From Blattabacterium cuenoti (GTDB taxonomy: Bacteria; Bacteroidota; Bacteroidia; Flavobacteriales; Blattabacteriaceae): 64,000 nucleotides of DNA. The notes under the pieces are model-generated. The model did no database searches, was not told the origin of the DNA, and saw only the letters and a program-made list of their open reading frames with translations. The stretch lies in NCBI RefSeq assembly GCF_014252015.1, contig NZ_CP059206.1, forward strand, positions 1-64,000, in the 5' to 3' direction. Below, piece by piece: positions 56,379-64,000 of the stretch (the stretch's first letter is position 1; every line of letters begins with the position of its first letter). Position numbers and translations under genes: made by a program.

Positions 56379-57593
56379 ATGATAGTAAAGGTAAAAGTCC
56401 CCTCTCCAGGAGAATCCATAACAGAGGTAGAAGTTTCCGCATGGCTTGTAAAAACTGGAGATTATGTTAATAAAGGTCAGACAATAGCCGAAATAGATTC
56501 GGATAAAGCTACTTTAGAAATTTCTGCAGAAGAGAATGGAATAATAACCTTAATGGTAAAAAAAGGAGAAAAAATACGAGTTGGAGATACTTTATGTTCT
56601 ATCGATTCTTCTAAAGAATATCTGATTACAGAGGATAAATATAAAGAAAAAGATAATATTGAAAAAACCTCTTCTATAAATTTTAAAATTCCTTCTCCAG
56701 CTTCAAAAAAAATTTTAAAAGAAAAAAACATTTCTATTGAATCTATTCAAGGTACTGGAAAACATGGTAGAATTACAAAATCAGATTGTATTTTTCATTT
56801 AGAAGAAAATAATACTCCTTTCGTTTCTAATACGAGTATAGGTAGAACTATTACAACATATAGATCGAAAACAATAACTCCTCTTTCTTCTTTAAGAAGA
56901 AAACTTTCAGAAAGATTAGTTGATGTAAAAAATAAGACAGCTTCTCTGACTACATTTAATGAAGTAGATATGCAAGAAATTTTTTTTATAAGAAAAAAAT
57001 ATAAAGATCTTTTTAAGAAAAAACATGGAGTTAATTTAGGTTTTATGTCTTTCTTTACTTTATCTTGTATTAGGGCTTTAAAACTTTATCCAGATGTTAA
57101 TGCTATGATTAATGAAGGAGAAAAAATTAATTTTGAGTATTATGATATTAGTATTGCTATATCTGGACCTAAAGGATTAATGGTTCCCGTAATTAGAAAT
57201 GCTGAACATTTATCATTTAGAGGAATAGAAGAAGAAATATTCAAATTATCAACTCGTGTTTATAATGGAACGATCTCTATAGATGAAATGACAGGAGGAA
57301 CTTTCACGATTACTAATGGAGGAATTTTTGGATCTATGCTATCTACTCCGATTATAAATCCACCACAAAGTGCTATATTAGGAATGCATAAGATTATGGA
57401 AAGACCTGTAGTAATTAATGGATCCATTGAAATACGTCCTATAATGTATTTAGCTTTATCCTATGATCATAGAATTATTGATGGAAGAGAATCTGTAGGA
57501 TTCTTAGTGTCTGTAAAGGAATCCTTAGAAAATCCTATAAAATTATTGATGGGAGGAAGTGAAGAAAATATTAATAAGAAATTAGAATTATAA
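56379..57593 (+). CDS. sucB: 2-oxoglutarate dehydrogenase E2 (dihydrolipoamide succinyltransferase)
   Basis: E2 transfers the succinyl group from lipoate to CoA. The 404-residue product has one lipoyl domain with lipoyl-lysine K43 in [12 protein letters not shown], a peripheral-subunit-binding domain ([29 protein letters not shown] is spread over about 108-140), and a catalytic domain ending in [14 protein letters not shown]. Its position directly after sucA settles the substrate. It is distinct from the E2 at 6122-7342, so two E2 types coexist. Confidence 0.95.
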   Translation: MIVKVKVPSPGESITEVEVSAWLVKTGDYVNKGQTIAEIDSDKATLEISAEENGIITLMVKKGEKIRVGDTLCSIDSSKEYLITEDKYKEKDNIEKTSSINFKIPSPASKKILKEKNISIESIQGTGKHGRITKSDCIFHLEENNTPFVSNTSIGRTITTYRSKTITPLSSLRRKLSERLVDVKNKTASLTTFNEVDMQEIFFIRKKYKDLFKKKHGVNLGFMSFFTLSCIRALKLYPDVNAMINEGEKINFEYYDISIAISGPKGLMVPVIRNAEHLSFRGIEEEIFKLSTRVYNGTISIDEMTGGTFTITNGGIFGSMLSTPIINPPQSAILGMHKIMERPVVINGSIEIRPIMYLALSYDHRIIDGRESVGFLVSVKESLENPIKLLMGGSEENINKKLEL

Positions 57594-57626
57594 ATTTTAA
57601 TATAAAAATGATGGAAATTTTTTAAC

Positions 57627-58757
57627 ATGAAAAAAACTTTTATCATTCTTTTTTCTTTTATCATTTTATTAGGAGGTGTAAAAAACCAAAAATCTGAATA
57701 TAATCAAGAAAAAATCATCATAAAAAAAAAAGAAGATAAATCATATCACACAAAACCTATTAACATTATATTTATGCTTCCTTTATTTTTTAGTTCTACA
57801 GAAATAAATCAGGAAAATAAAAAACTTAGTGATCATGCTTTTTCCTTTTATCTTGGATCTAAAACTGCTATTGATTTTGTTCTTTTATTGAAAAAAAAAC
57901 AAAAAATTAATATTCAAATATTTGATACTAAAAATGAAAGAAAAAGGATTACTAATTTTATTCATTCATATGATTTATCTAAAATTCATGCTATTATCGG
58001 ACCTTTTTTTCGTTCTTCTTTAGAAGAAGTAGCTAGAAATAATAAAAGAATACCTATTATTTCTCCTTTTATATCTTCTGATCATTTAGATTTTTATCCT
58101 AACATTATTCAAGCTGAAGCAAAAGATATTTATCTAATAGAACCGATTTTAAAAGAAATAAAAATTATTCATCAAAAAGAAAAAATAAAAAAATTATATC
58201 TGTTAGGAGAAGATCCATCCAAAAAAATTACAAATTTCATAAAAAATAAATTGTTACAATGGAATCTTCATTTTCAAATTTATTATTTAAAAAATAATTT
58301 TTCCAATATTATTAATAATACACCTTTTTTTGCTGTTTTTTTGGGAGGAAATTCTCTTTTAGGAAAAGAGTTTATTGAATTTATTAAAAGATTTCCAATA
58401 AACAAAATTATTCCTTTTGGAATAGGTTATAATAATATTTATTATAAAAATATTTCCTTGTTAAAAGAGTATAAATTCTTATTTACAAGTAGGTATCATT
58501 TCAATAAGAATGATGAAAATAAAAAAAAAATGTTCTTTTTCATGAAAAAAAAACTTGGAGATAATCTAAATAAATACCAGTTATTAGGATTTGATTTATC
58601 TTATGATATATTATATAGGCTTATTGAAAATAACAATTTATTTAAAATAATAAATAAAAAATCTTTTTCAGGATTGGTAAGTAAATATGAATATCATAAA
58701 ATTTCTGATGAAGAAGGATATATCAATAGAGGATTATGGATTATTCGTTTACGCTAG
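57627..58757 (+). CDS. Exported protein with a type I periplasmic-binding fold
   Basis: I recognise the fold but not the function. The 376-residue product has a signal peptide (FIILFSFIILLGGVKN). Residues about 45-370 resemble the amino-acid-receptor-like domain of flavobacterial LysM-containing proteins: INIIFMLPLFFSS, AFSFYLGSKTAIDFVLLLKKK, HAIIGPFFRSSLEEVA and IPIISPFISSD. Free-living relatives carry LysM repeats before this domain; here the linker after the signal peptide is only about 25 residues, so those repeats seem lost. The 3' end overlaps the convergent TPR gene by 4 nt. Confidence 0.65.
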   Translation: MKKTFIILFSFIILLGGVKNQKSEYNQEKIIIKKKEDKSYHTKPINIIFMLPLFFSSTEINQENKKLSDHAFSFYLGSKTAIDFVLLLKKKQKINIQIFDTKNERKRITNFIHSYDLSKIHAIIGPFFRSSLEEVARNNKRIPIISPFISSDHLDFYPNIIQAEAKDIYLIEPILKEIKIIHQKEKIKKLYLLGEDPSKKITNFIKNKLLQWNLHFQIYYLKNNFSNIINNTPFFAVFLGGNSLLGKEFIEFIKRFPINKIIPFGIGYNNIYYKNISLLKEYKFLFTSRYHFNKNDENKKKMFFFMKKKLGDNLNKYQLLGFDLSYDILYRLIENNNLFKIINKKSFSGLVSKYEYHKISDEEGYINRGLWIIRLR

Positions 58758-59314
58758 AATTTTTTTCTAATATAAGGATTAGGTCTATTTATATTTCCTA
58801 TATTTATTTTTTTCATTTGTATTTTGATGATTTGAATTTGATCGTGCAATAAACCAGAAATATCCATTTTTTTTGCTTCTAATAATAAAAATTCAGCTCT
58901 TTTTTTGTTTCCTTTTGACAAAGAAGCTATTGCCAAATTTAATTTAGCAATAGCTATATTTTGTTTAAATTTCAATCCTAAATCTAAAGCCTTTTTCATA
59001 TAATTTTCTGATCTAAAAATGTTATTTTCTGAGTACAAAATTCCATTCAAAAAATAATAATAAGCTATTTGATTTTTAGTCAATTGTAATTGAGGGTTTT
59101 TAATATATCCTAAATATTTTTTTAATCCTTTCATGTCTTTTTTTCTTATTTTAAGAAAGGCTAATAATAAAAATTCATTTCTAAAAATGAAGAAAATAGG
59201 GATTAAACTTAATAAAAATAAAATATATCCATATAAATAATTTTTAAAAAAAAACGAAAAAATAGATCCCAATAAAATAAATATAAATAATATCATTTTT
59301 GAATGTTTACTCAT
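58754..59314 (-). CDS. Membrane-anchored tetratricopeptide-like protein
   Basis: No specific function is recognised. The 186-residue product has two N-terminal membrane helices (about 8-45). A helical region of TPR type follows (about 75-160; AYYYFLNGILYSENNIFRSENYMKKALDLG, split over two helices, and AIAKLNLAIASLSKGNKKRAEFLL). It resembles small membrane TPR proteins common in Bacteroidetes. The esterase gene lies 11 nt upstream on the same strand. Confidence 0.65.
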   Translation of the reverse strand: MSKHSKMILFIFILLGSIFSFFFKNYLYGYILFLLSLIPIFFIFRNEFLLLAFLKIRKKDMKGLKKYLGYIKNPQLQLTKNQIAYYYFLNGILYSENNIFRSENYMKKALDLGLKFKQNIAIAKLNLAIASLSKGNKKRAEFLLLEAKKMDISGLLHDQIQIIKIQMKKINIGNINRPNPYIRKKF

Positions 59315-59325
59315 AATTCAAATTT

Positions 59326-59985
59326 TTATTCAGAATGTTTTTCTTTAATCCAATTAATAAGATCTTGATAGTTGAAATCATTCAAGGTATGTCCAGACTC
59401 ATACTCTTTATAAAATAAAGAAAGTATTTTTTTTTGTTTTAAAAATTTTAATCCTTTTTTTACCCAATTCACGGGAATTATGGAATCATATTTACCATGA
59501 GATATAAAAAATTCTAAATCAGTAATATGATTCATTTCTTCTGGCAAAATATTATTTTCTAAATATCCACTTAAAGCAATTACTTTTTTTATTTTATCAG
59601 AATTTTTCAATGCTATAGCGTAGCTTAAAATAGCACCTTGGCTAAACCCACATATCCATACTGGATTCTTTTTTAATTTATACTCTTTAATAGCTTCATT
59701 TATAAAAAATGATATTTTTTCAATAGTTTTTTTAGCCTGTATTATATTAATGAATTTTTTTTCATTATCAAAATCTATATCATACCAAGAATATTGATCT
59801 GCTCCAATAGAATAAATACCCTGAATACTAATTATGAAAAAATCTTCTGGAAGATCTTTTTCAAAAGAAAAAAGATCTCTTTCATTGCTTCCATACCCAT
59901 GAATCATTAAAAAGAGTGTGTTTTCATTTTTATTTACGGATTTTTTTATGATATGTTTAAGAGAAAGTTTGTTTTTTAAAAGCAT
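59326..59985 (-). CDS. Alpha/beta hydrolase of the phospholipase/carboxylesterase family
   Basis: These serine hydrolases cleave acyl esters. The 219-residue product has the oxyanion region LFLMIHGYGSNERDLFSF, the nucleophile elbow GFSQGAILSYAIAL with the catalytic Ser, and ISHGKYDSIIPVNW with the Asp. A C-terminal YESGHTLN contributes the His. The triad is complete. The natural substrate is unknown. It lies 8 nt downstream of lolD on the same strand. Confidence 0.87.
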   Translation of the reverse strand: MLLKNKLSLKHIIKKSVNKNENTLFLMIHGYGSNERDLFSFEKDLPEDFFIISIQGIYSIGADQYSWYDIDFDNEKKFINIIQAKKTIEKISFFINEAIKEYKLKKNPVWICGFSQGAILSYAIALKNSDKIKKVIALSGYLENNILPEEMNHITDLEFFISHGKYDSIIPVNWVKKGLKFLKQKKILSLFYKEYESGHTLNDFNYQDLINWIKEKHSE

Positions 59986-59993
59986 AAATATTT

Positions 59994-60670
59994 TTATTTA
60001 TAAACCTTGTATACAATTCCATTTTCTATTTTTAATTTTTCATCAGCCATATCTGCTAATTCTAGATTATGAGTGACAATTAAAAAAGTTTGTTTTAATT
60101 TCTGGTTTAGAAAAGAAAAAAAATTATGTAATTTTTTTGCATTTTTTGCATCTAAATTACCAGAAGGTTCATCTGCAAAAATAATTTTTGGATCATTAAT
60201 CAAAGCCCTTGCTACAGATAATCTTTGTTTTTGTCCTCCAGATAATTCTTCTATTTTTGAATTATTATACTTAGATAAATTTAATTTTTTTAATAAATTT
60301 ATAGCTTTTTTTTTTACATATTCTTTATTTTTTTTGTAAATAAAACCTGGTAAACAAACATTTTCTAACACAGTAAATTCAGTAAAAAGTTGAGGAGTTT
60401 GAAATATAAATCCTATTTTTTGATTCCTTAAAAGGGAAAGTTCTTTATCTGTTAGAGATAATATTTCTTTTTTGTTAATTTTTATAACAGTTTTTATTTT
60501 TTTTTTATCGTTGGTTTTTCTAAAGTTCCTAAAATATGTAATAAAGTACTTTTTCCCGCTCCAGACTCTCCCAATAGACACACCATTTTTCCTTCTTTAA
60601 CCTTTATATTTACTCCTTTTAAAATTTCGTCTTTTCCAAAAGATTTGTAAATGTTTTTAGCCTGAATCAT
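59994..60670 (-). pseudogene. lolD: Lipoprotein-releasing ABC ATPase LolD, frameshifted at a poly(A) tract
   Basis: LolD powers release of lipoproteins from the inner membrane by LolCE. The 5' part (60670 down to 60494) encodes 58 residues with Walker A GESGAGKST at 34-42 and ends at a TAA directly after a run of ten A (minus strand; T10 at 60497-60506). The rest continues in another frame to 59994: IGFIFQTPQLFTEFTVLENV (Q-loop), ELSGGQKQRLSVARAL, IIFADEPSGNLD and VTHNLELADMAD. Adding one A gives KPTIKKKIKTVIKINKKE and a 225-residue protein of normal LolD length. All ATPase motifs are then intact. Either slippage, a sequencing error or recent inactivation explains it. Confidence 0.88.
60497..60506 (-). 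repeat. A10 homopolymer (minus strand) at the lolD frameshift
   Basis: Ten A on the coding strand, followed directly by TAA in the upstream frame. Eleven A would restore the LolD frame. Confidence 0.96.
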
Positions 60671-60747
60671 TTTTTTGTAATTTTAAAAATTATTCCTTTC
60701 AAAAATAAACGAATTTTAGTTTAAATTTACTATTAAAATTATTTTCA

Positions 60748-61947
60748 ATGAATTTACATGAATACCAAGGTAGAGAAATATTGAATTCTTTATCAATTCA
60801 AGTTCCTGAAGGAATCCTCGCTTCTTCTCCAGAAGAGGCTGTAAAAGTAGCCAAAATTCTTTTTGAAAAAACTAAAAAAAATTCTTTAGTTATCAAAGCT
60901 CAAATTCATGCTGGAGGACGAGGAAAAGCTGGTGGTATTCAAATTGCAAAAAATTTGGATGAAGTTTACGAAAAATCAAAAAATATTTTAGGAAAATTTT
61001 TAATAACCTCTCAGACTTCTAATCAAGGTAAATTGGTTAAAAAAATATTGTTATCTGAAGATATTTATTGTTCTGAATGTACTCCACCTGCAGAGTATTA
61101 TTTATCCATATTATTAAATCGTGATATAGAAAAAAATATAGTTTTATACTCTAAAGAAGGAGGAGTAGATGTAGAAAATGTTTCAAAAAAAGATCAAAAT
61201 AAAGTATATACAGAAATAATAGACCCTATGTTAGGGATTCAATTATTTCAAACTAGAAAAATTGGGTTCAATTTAGGGATACATAATAATGAATCTTTGA
61301 AAAATTTTAGTATTTTTTTATTATCACTTTATAAAGCTTATATGAATTATGATGCTTTACTATTAGAAATCAATCCTATGATAATAACATTTGATAAAAA
61401 AATTATACCAGTTGATATAAAAATAGTTTTAGATAATAATGCATTGTTTCGTCATAAAAAATATGCTTTAATACGTGATAGAGATGATATGGATTCAATC
61501 GAAAAAGAAGCTAATGAAGCTCAATTAAACTTTTTAAAATTGGAAGGAAATGTAGGATGTATGGTCAATGGAGCTGGATTAGCAATGGCAACTATGGATA
61601 TGATTAAATCTTACGGAGGAGTTCCCGCTAATTTTCTAGATATAGGTGGATCTGCTGATAGAGAACGTGTAGAAAAAGCTTTTTATCTTATATTAAAGGA
61701 TAAATCTGTAAAAACGATATTAATAAATATATTTGGAGGAATTGTACGTTGTGATACGGTTGCAAAAGGAATTATAAATTCTTATTATAAAATTAATCAA
61801 GATATTGAAATTCCTATAGTTGTTCGTTTACAAGGAACGAATGAAAAAGTAGCAAAAGAATTAATGACAAAAAGTTTGCTTCCTATTTATTCTACTGATA
61901 CTTTAAAGGAAGCTGCTGAAAAAATTCAAGAAATTTTGCATGTGTAA
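60748..61947 (+). CDS. sucC: Succinyl-CoA synthetase, beta subunit
   Basis: SucC, with SucD, converts succinyl-CoA to succinate with nucleotide synthesis. The 399-residue product has an ATP-grasp domain from MNLHEYQGREIL, with KAQIHAGGRGKAGGIQ (nucleotide binding) and LLLEINPMIIT. The C-terminal ligase domain has GGVPANFLDIGGSADRERVEKAF and NIFGGIVRCDTVAKGI. It is intact and follows the sucAB step in the TCA cycle. sucD is not in the window. The start is divergent from lolD across 77 nt. Confidence 0.96.
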   Translation: MNLHEYQGREILNSLSIQVPEGILASSPEEAVKVAKILFEKTKKNSLVIKAQIHAGGRGKAGGIQIAKNLDEVYEKSKNILGKFLITSQTSNQGKLVKKILLSEDIYCSECTPPAEYYLSILLNRDIEKNIVLYSKEGGVDVENVSKKDQNKVYTEIIDPMLGIQLFQTRKIGFNLGIHNNESLKNFSIFLLSLYKAYMNYDALLLEINPMIITFDKKIIPVDIKIVLDNNALFRHKKYALIRDRDDMDSIEKEANEAQLNFLKLEGNVGCMVNGAGLAMATMDMIKSYGGVPANFLDIGGSADRERVEKAFYLILKDKSVKTILINIFGGIVRCDTVAKGIINSYYKINQDIEIPIVVRLQGTNEKVAKELMTKSLLPIYSTDTLKEAAEKIQEILHV

Positions 61948-61970
61948 TATGTGGAAAATAATATTGATTT

Positions 61971-63587
61971 ATGAATAAAGTTTTTTCTGTATTATCTGAT
62001 AAATATAAGCCTTTGAAATGGAATGAAGTAATAGGACAAAAAGATATCATTTTTATTTTAAAAAAAGCAATACAAGAAAATCGTTTATCTCGAATTTTAT
62101 TTTTCTTTGGTCCAAAAGGAATAGGAAAAAATACATGTGCACGAATTTTATCGAACGAATTAAATTCTTTTTCAGATTCAGAATTAAGAGATTTTTCTTT
62201 AAATAGATTTGAGATTAATGGAATTTTTAATAATTCATTAGAATATTTTTATAAAATTATTAATGAATCTCGTTTTATTCCTAGAGTAGGAAAATATAAT
62301 GTATTTATTATTAATGATGTACATATGTTTTCTCAATGTATTTTCAATTCTATTCTAAGATTCATAGAAGAGAAACATCCACATATATTATTTATTTTTT
62401 GTGGTACAGAAGAAAAAAAAATTCCCAAATTTATTCTATCGTATTGTCAAGTATATGAATTCAAAAGTATTTCTACAAAAGAAATTTTTTTACATTTAAA
62501 AATGATTGCTACAAAAGAAAATATAGAAATAGAAAATGAAGCATTATTGATTTTGTCCAAATATGTAAAAGGATCTATTAGTAAAGCTCTTTATTTATTT
62601 GATAAATTGATTTTATATAGTGAAAAAAAAATATCTAAAGAATTTCTAATTAAAAAATTAGGGATTATTGACATAGAATACTATTTTAAACTAGTAGATT
62701 ATCTTTTAGATAAAAAAATATATAAAATATTCATTTTATTAGATAAAATATTACAAAAAAAGATGAAATCTTATGATTTTATCATAGGTTTAATCAAACA
62801 TTTTAGAAATTTATTTTTTTCTAAAAATTATGAAACATCTTATCTTTTGAATTTCAAGAAAGAGATATTGTCATCTTATATTGCACAATCAAAAAGAATA
62901 TCTTATTATTTTTTAATAAATGCTTTAAGTATTTGTATTCGTTTGAAAAACGAATATGAAAAATTCAATAAAAATTCTAGATTAACAATAGAAATTTATT
63001 TAATACAATTGTCATATTTATTTGATTCCTATAAAAATTATTTTTTCTTAGAAGAAGAAAAAGAAAATGTAAAAATTGAGTTTTTACAAAAAAATTGGAT
63101 AAAATTCATACATAAATTTTATGGAAAAATAAATCCTATTTATTTATATTTTTTAAAAAACGAAATACAATTTCGAGTAAAAAAAAATAAAATATTTTTT
63201 ATTATACCCGATAAATTAAAAAATCGTGGTTTTTTATTGATTAAAACACATTTTGTAAAATATTTTAAAGAAAAATTGAATAACACACATTTAGAATTTG
63301 AAATAGTGAAAAAAAATTCGAATGCAGAAATAGTGAAAAAAAATTCGAATGCAGAAATAGTGAAAGAAAATTCGAATGCAGAAATAGTGAAAGAAAATTC
63401 GAATGCAGAAATAGTGAAAGAAAATTCGAATGCAGAAATAGTGAAAGAAAATTCGAATGCAGAAATAGTGAAAGAAAATTCAAGTGCAATAGAACAATAT
63501 CATCTTTTATATAAAAAAAATAAATTAATAGAAACATTAATAGAACGATTAAATTTGAAAATATCTTCTTCGGAAATACAAGAATAA
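61971..63587 (+). CDS. dnaX: DNA polymerase III clamp-loader subunit DnaX, with eroded ATPase motifs
   Basis: DnaX (tau/gamma) is the ATPase of the clamp loader that places the beta clamp on DNA. The 538-residue product aligns by motif: KYKPLKWNEVIGQKDI, GPKGIGKNT (47-55), FIINDVHM (112-119), ILSYCQVYEF (155-164), then a helical domain III and a basic C-terminal part. Three functional motifs deviate. Walker A has Asn54 where Thr/Ser is expected, Walker B reads Asn115-Asp116 instead of Asp-Glu, and the SRC arginine finger is Ser157-Tyr158-Cys159. The tail (residues 444-506) is seven 9-residue repeats. It starts at ATG 61971, 23 nt after sucC. Confidence 0.86.
   Translation: MNKVFSVLSDKYKPLKWNEVIGQKDIIFILKKAIQENRLSRILFFFGPKGIGKNTCARILSNELNSFSDSELRDFSLNRFEINGIFNNSLEYFYKIINESRFIPRVGKYNVFIINDVHMFSQCIFNSILRFIEEKHPHILFIFCGTEEKKIPKFILSYCQVYEFKSISTKEIFLHLKMIATKENIEIENEALLILSKYVKGSISKALYLFDKLILYSEKKISKEFLIKKLGIIDIEYYFKLVDYLLDKKIYKIFILLDKILQKKMKSYDFIIGLIKHFRNLFFSKNYETSYLLNFKKEILSSYIAQSKRISYYFLINALSICIRLKNEYEKFNKNSRLTIEIYLIQLSYLFDSYKNYFFLEEEKENVKIEFLQKNWIKFIHKFYGKINPIYLYFLKNEIQFRVKKNKIFFIIPDKLKNRGFLLIKTHFVKYFKEKLNNTHLEFEIVKKNSNAEIVKKNSNAEIVKENSNAEIVKENSNAEIVKENSNAEIVKENSNAEIVKENSSAIEQYHLLYKKNKLIETLIERLNLKISSSEIQE
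63300..63488 (+). repeat. Tandem repeat, 7 x 27 bp, inside dnaX
   Basis: Seven head-to-tail 27-bp units encode EIVK(K/E)NS(N/S)A. Units 1-2 read EIVKKNSNA, units 3-6 EIVKENSNA and unit 7 EIVKENSSA. The period is a multiple of three, so copy-number change keeps the frame. Near identity of the units indicates recent expansion. Confidence 0.97.
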
Positions 63588-63701
63588 AGAATAGAAAAAA
63601 AATTTTATCAATGATTCTTTTTGTTTGCAGAATATTTCTATTTAAATTATTCTAAGATGTTTTATCTTTTTTTTAGAAAATACTTTTAATGATTTTAATT
63701 T

Positions 63702-64000
63702 ATGATTTATCATTATTCATCAAACAGTAGAAAAAAAATTTTTTTCTATTCTGCTTATTCCGATGAAGATATTGAAAATGAAAGTTCTGCTTCTTCTTAT
63801 GGATCTGGAGGGAGTGGAACAGGTTCTGGTTATTATGGAGGAACTTCAATAAGGAGTAGAACTCCTGTTTTAGATAATTTTGGAAGAGATTTGAATTCTA
63901 TAGCGATGGAAGGAAAATTAGATCCAGTGGTAGGTAGAGATAAAGAAGTTGAACGTGTTTCTCAAATATTGAGTAGAAGAAAAAAAAATAACCCTCTTCT
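63702..64000 (+). CDS. clpC: ATP-dependent Clp protease ATP-binding subunit ClpC, 5' part, without N-domain
   Basis: ClpC unfolds substrates and feeds them to ClpP. The frame opens at ATG 63702, just after an in-frame TAA at 63696, and runs off the window end. About 30 residues ([15 protein letters not shown]...) and a Gly/Ser-rich linker lead straight into [35 protein letters not shown] and [12 protein letters not shown]. These match the start of the first AAA+ module of flavobacterial ClpC. The usual double-repeat Clp N-domain (about 150 residues) is absent, and there is no room for it because dnaX ends at 63587. ClpB is an alternative, but the VLDNF and [15 protein letters not shown] wording favours ClpC. 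Confidence 0.82.
   Translation, partial: MIYHYSSNSRKKIFFYSAYSDEDIENESSASSYGSGGSGTGSGYYGGTSIRSRTPVLDNFGRDLNSIAMEGKLDPVVGRDKEVERVSQILSRRKKNNPL

Noticed and set aside
63300-63488. Could the repeats be a CRISPR array?
   Set aside because: Units are directly adjacent with no spacers, keep a codon period, and lie inside the dnaX frame.
63265-63537. A 90-residue minus-strand frame with a repeated FLSLFLHSN unit.
   Set aside because: It is the antisense shadow of the 27-bp tandem repeats in dnaX; nothing else supports a gene.

Overview
The window is a strongly AT-rich, gene-dense piece of a reduced bacterial chromosome. It has short spacers, frequent overlaps, many TTG/GTG starts, almost no Shine-Dalgarno sequences and Bacteroidetes-type promoter elements (TTTG, 17-20 nt, TAnnTTTG). 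Protein features and gene order are flavobacterial: OstA-like and LptD-like proteins, flippase-dut-nucleotidyltransferase, tatA-transglycosylase, a fused ResB/CcsA protein and a GENNYALAA-like tmRNA tag. Together with signs of erosion (poly(A) frameshifts, degenerate enzymes, lost domains), this points to an obligate Bacteroidetes endosymbiont, most likely Blattabacterium of cockroaches or a close relative. The genus call is inference.

Layout. 1-5.6 kb: translation/transcription genes nusA, infB, aspS. 5.6-10.6 kb: ppa, a 2-oxo acid dehydrogenase E2, nnr (metabolite repair) and lnt. 10.65-11.06 kb: tmRNA. 11.1-16.6 kb: the rod-shape operon mreB-mreC-mreD-mrdA-rodA on the minus strand. 16.7-28.8 kb: folK, LPS transport genes (LptD-like, OstA-like, lptB), ridA, a class III aminotransferase, a frameshifted truA, an MsbA/MdlB-type ABC exporter, a SurA-like chaperone, thiamine pyrophosphokinase and mdh. 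28.9-36.7 kb: gcvP, tsaD and a TamB-like giant protein. 36.7-40.7 kb: a gene-free stretch, an Lrp/AsnC regulator, a 7TM-HD protein, three tRNAs (Ser-GCT, Pro-TGG, Arg-TCT) and clpP. 40.8-50.9 kb: flippase, a decayed dut, a sugar nucleotidyltransferase, tatA, a lytic transglycosylase, recA, an MBL-fold hydrolase, a ResB/CcsA protein and an acyltransferase. 50.9-64 kb: alaS, sucA, sucB, a periplasmic-binding-fold protein, a TPR protein, an esterase, a frameshifted lolD, sucC, dnaX, and the 5' end of a clpC that lacks its N-domain.

Functionally the window holds much of a TCA segment (sucAB, sucC, mdh), glycine cleavage P protein, cell-wall elongation, outer-membrane biogenesis (Lpt, Tam, Lol, Lnt, SurA types) and protein quality control (tmRNA, ClpP, ClpC).

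I found no mobile element, CRISPR array, prophage or clear new multi-gene system. The observations most worth checking concern decay and its possible rescue: truA and lolD are each broken by one nucleotide inside a poly(A) tract; the DnaX ATPase motifs are eroded and its tail carries seven 27-bp repeats; ClpC has lost its N-domain; dut keeps only its last motif; and lnt appears to need an ATT/ATC/ATA start codon.
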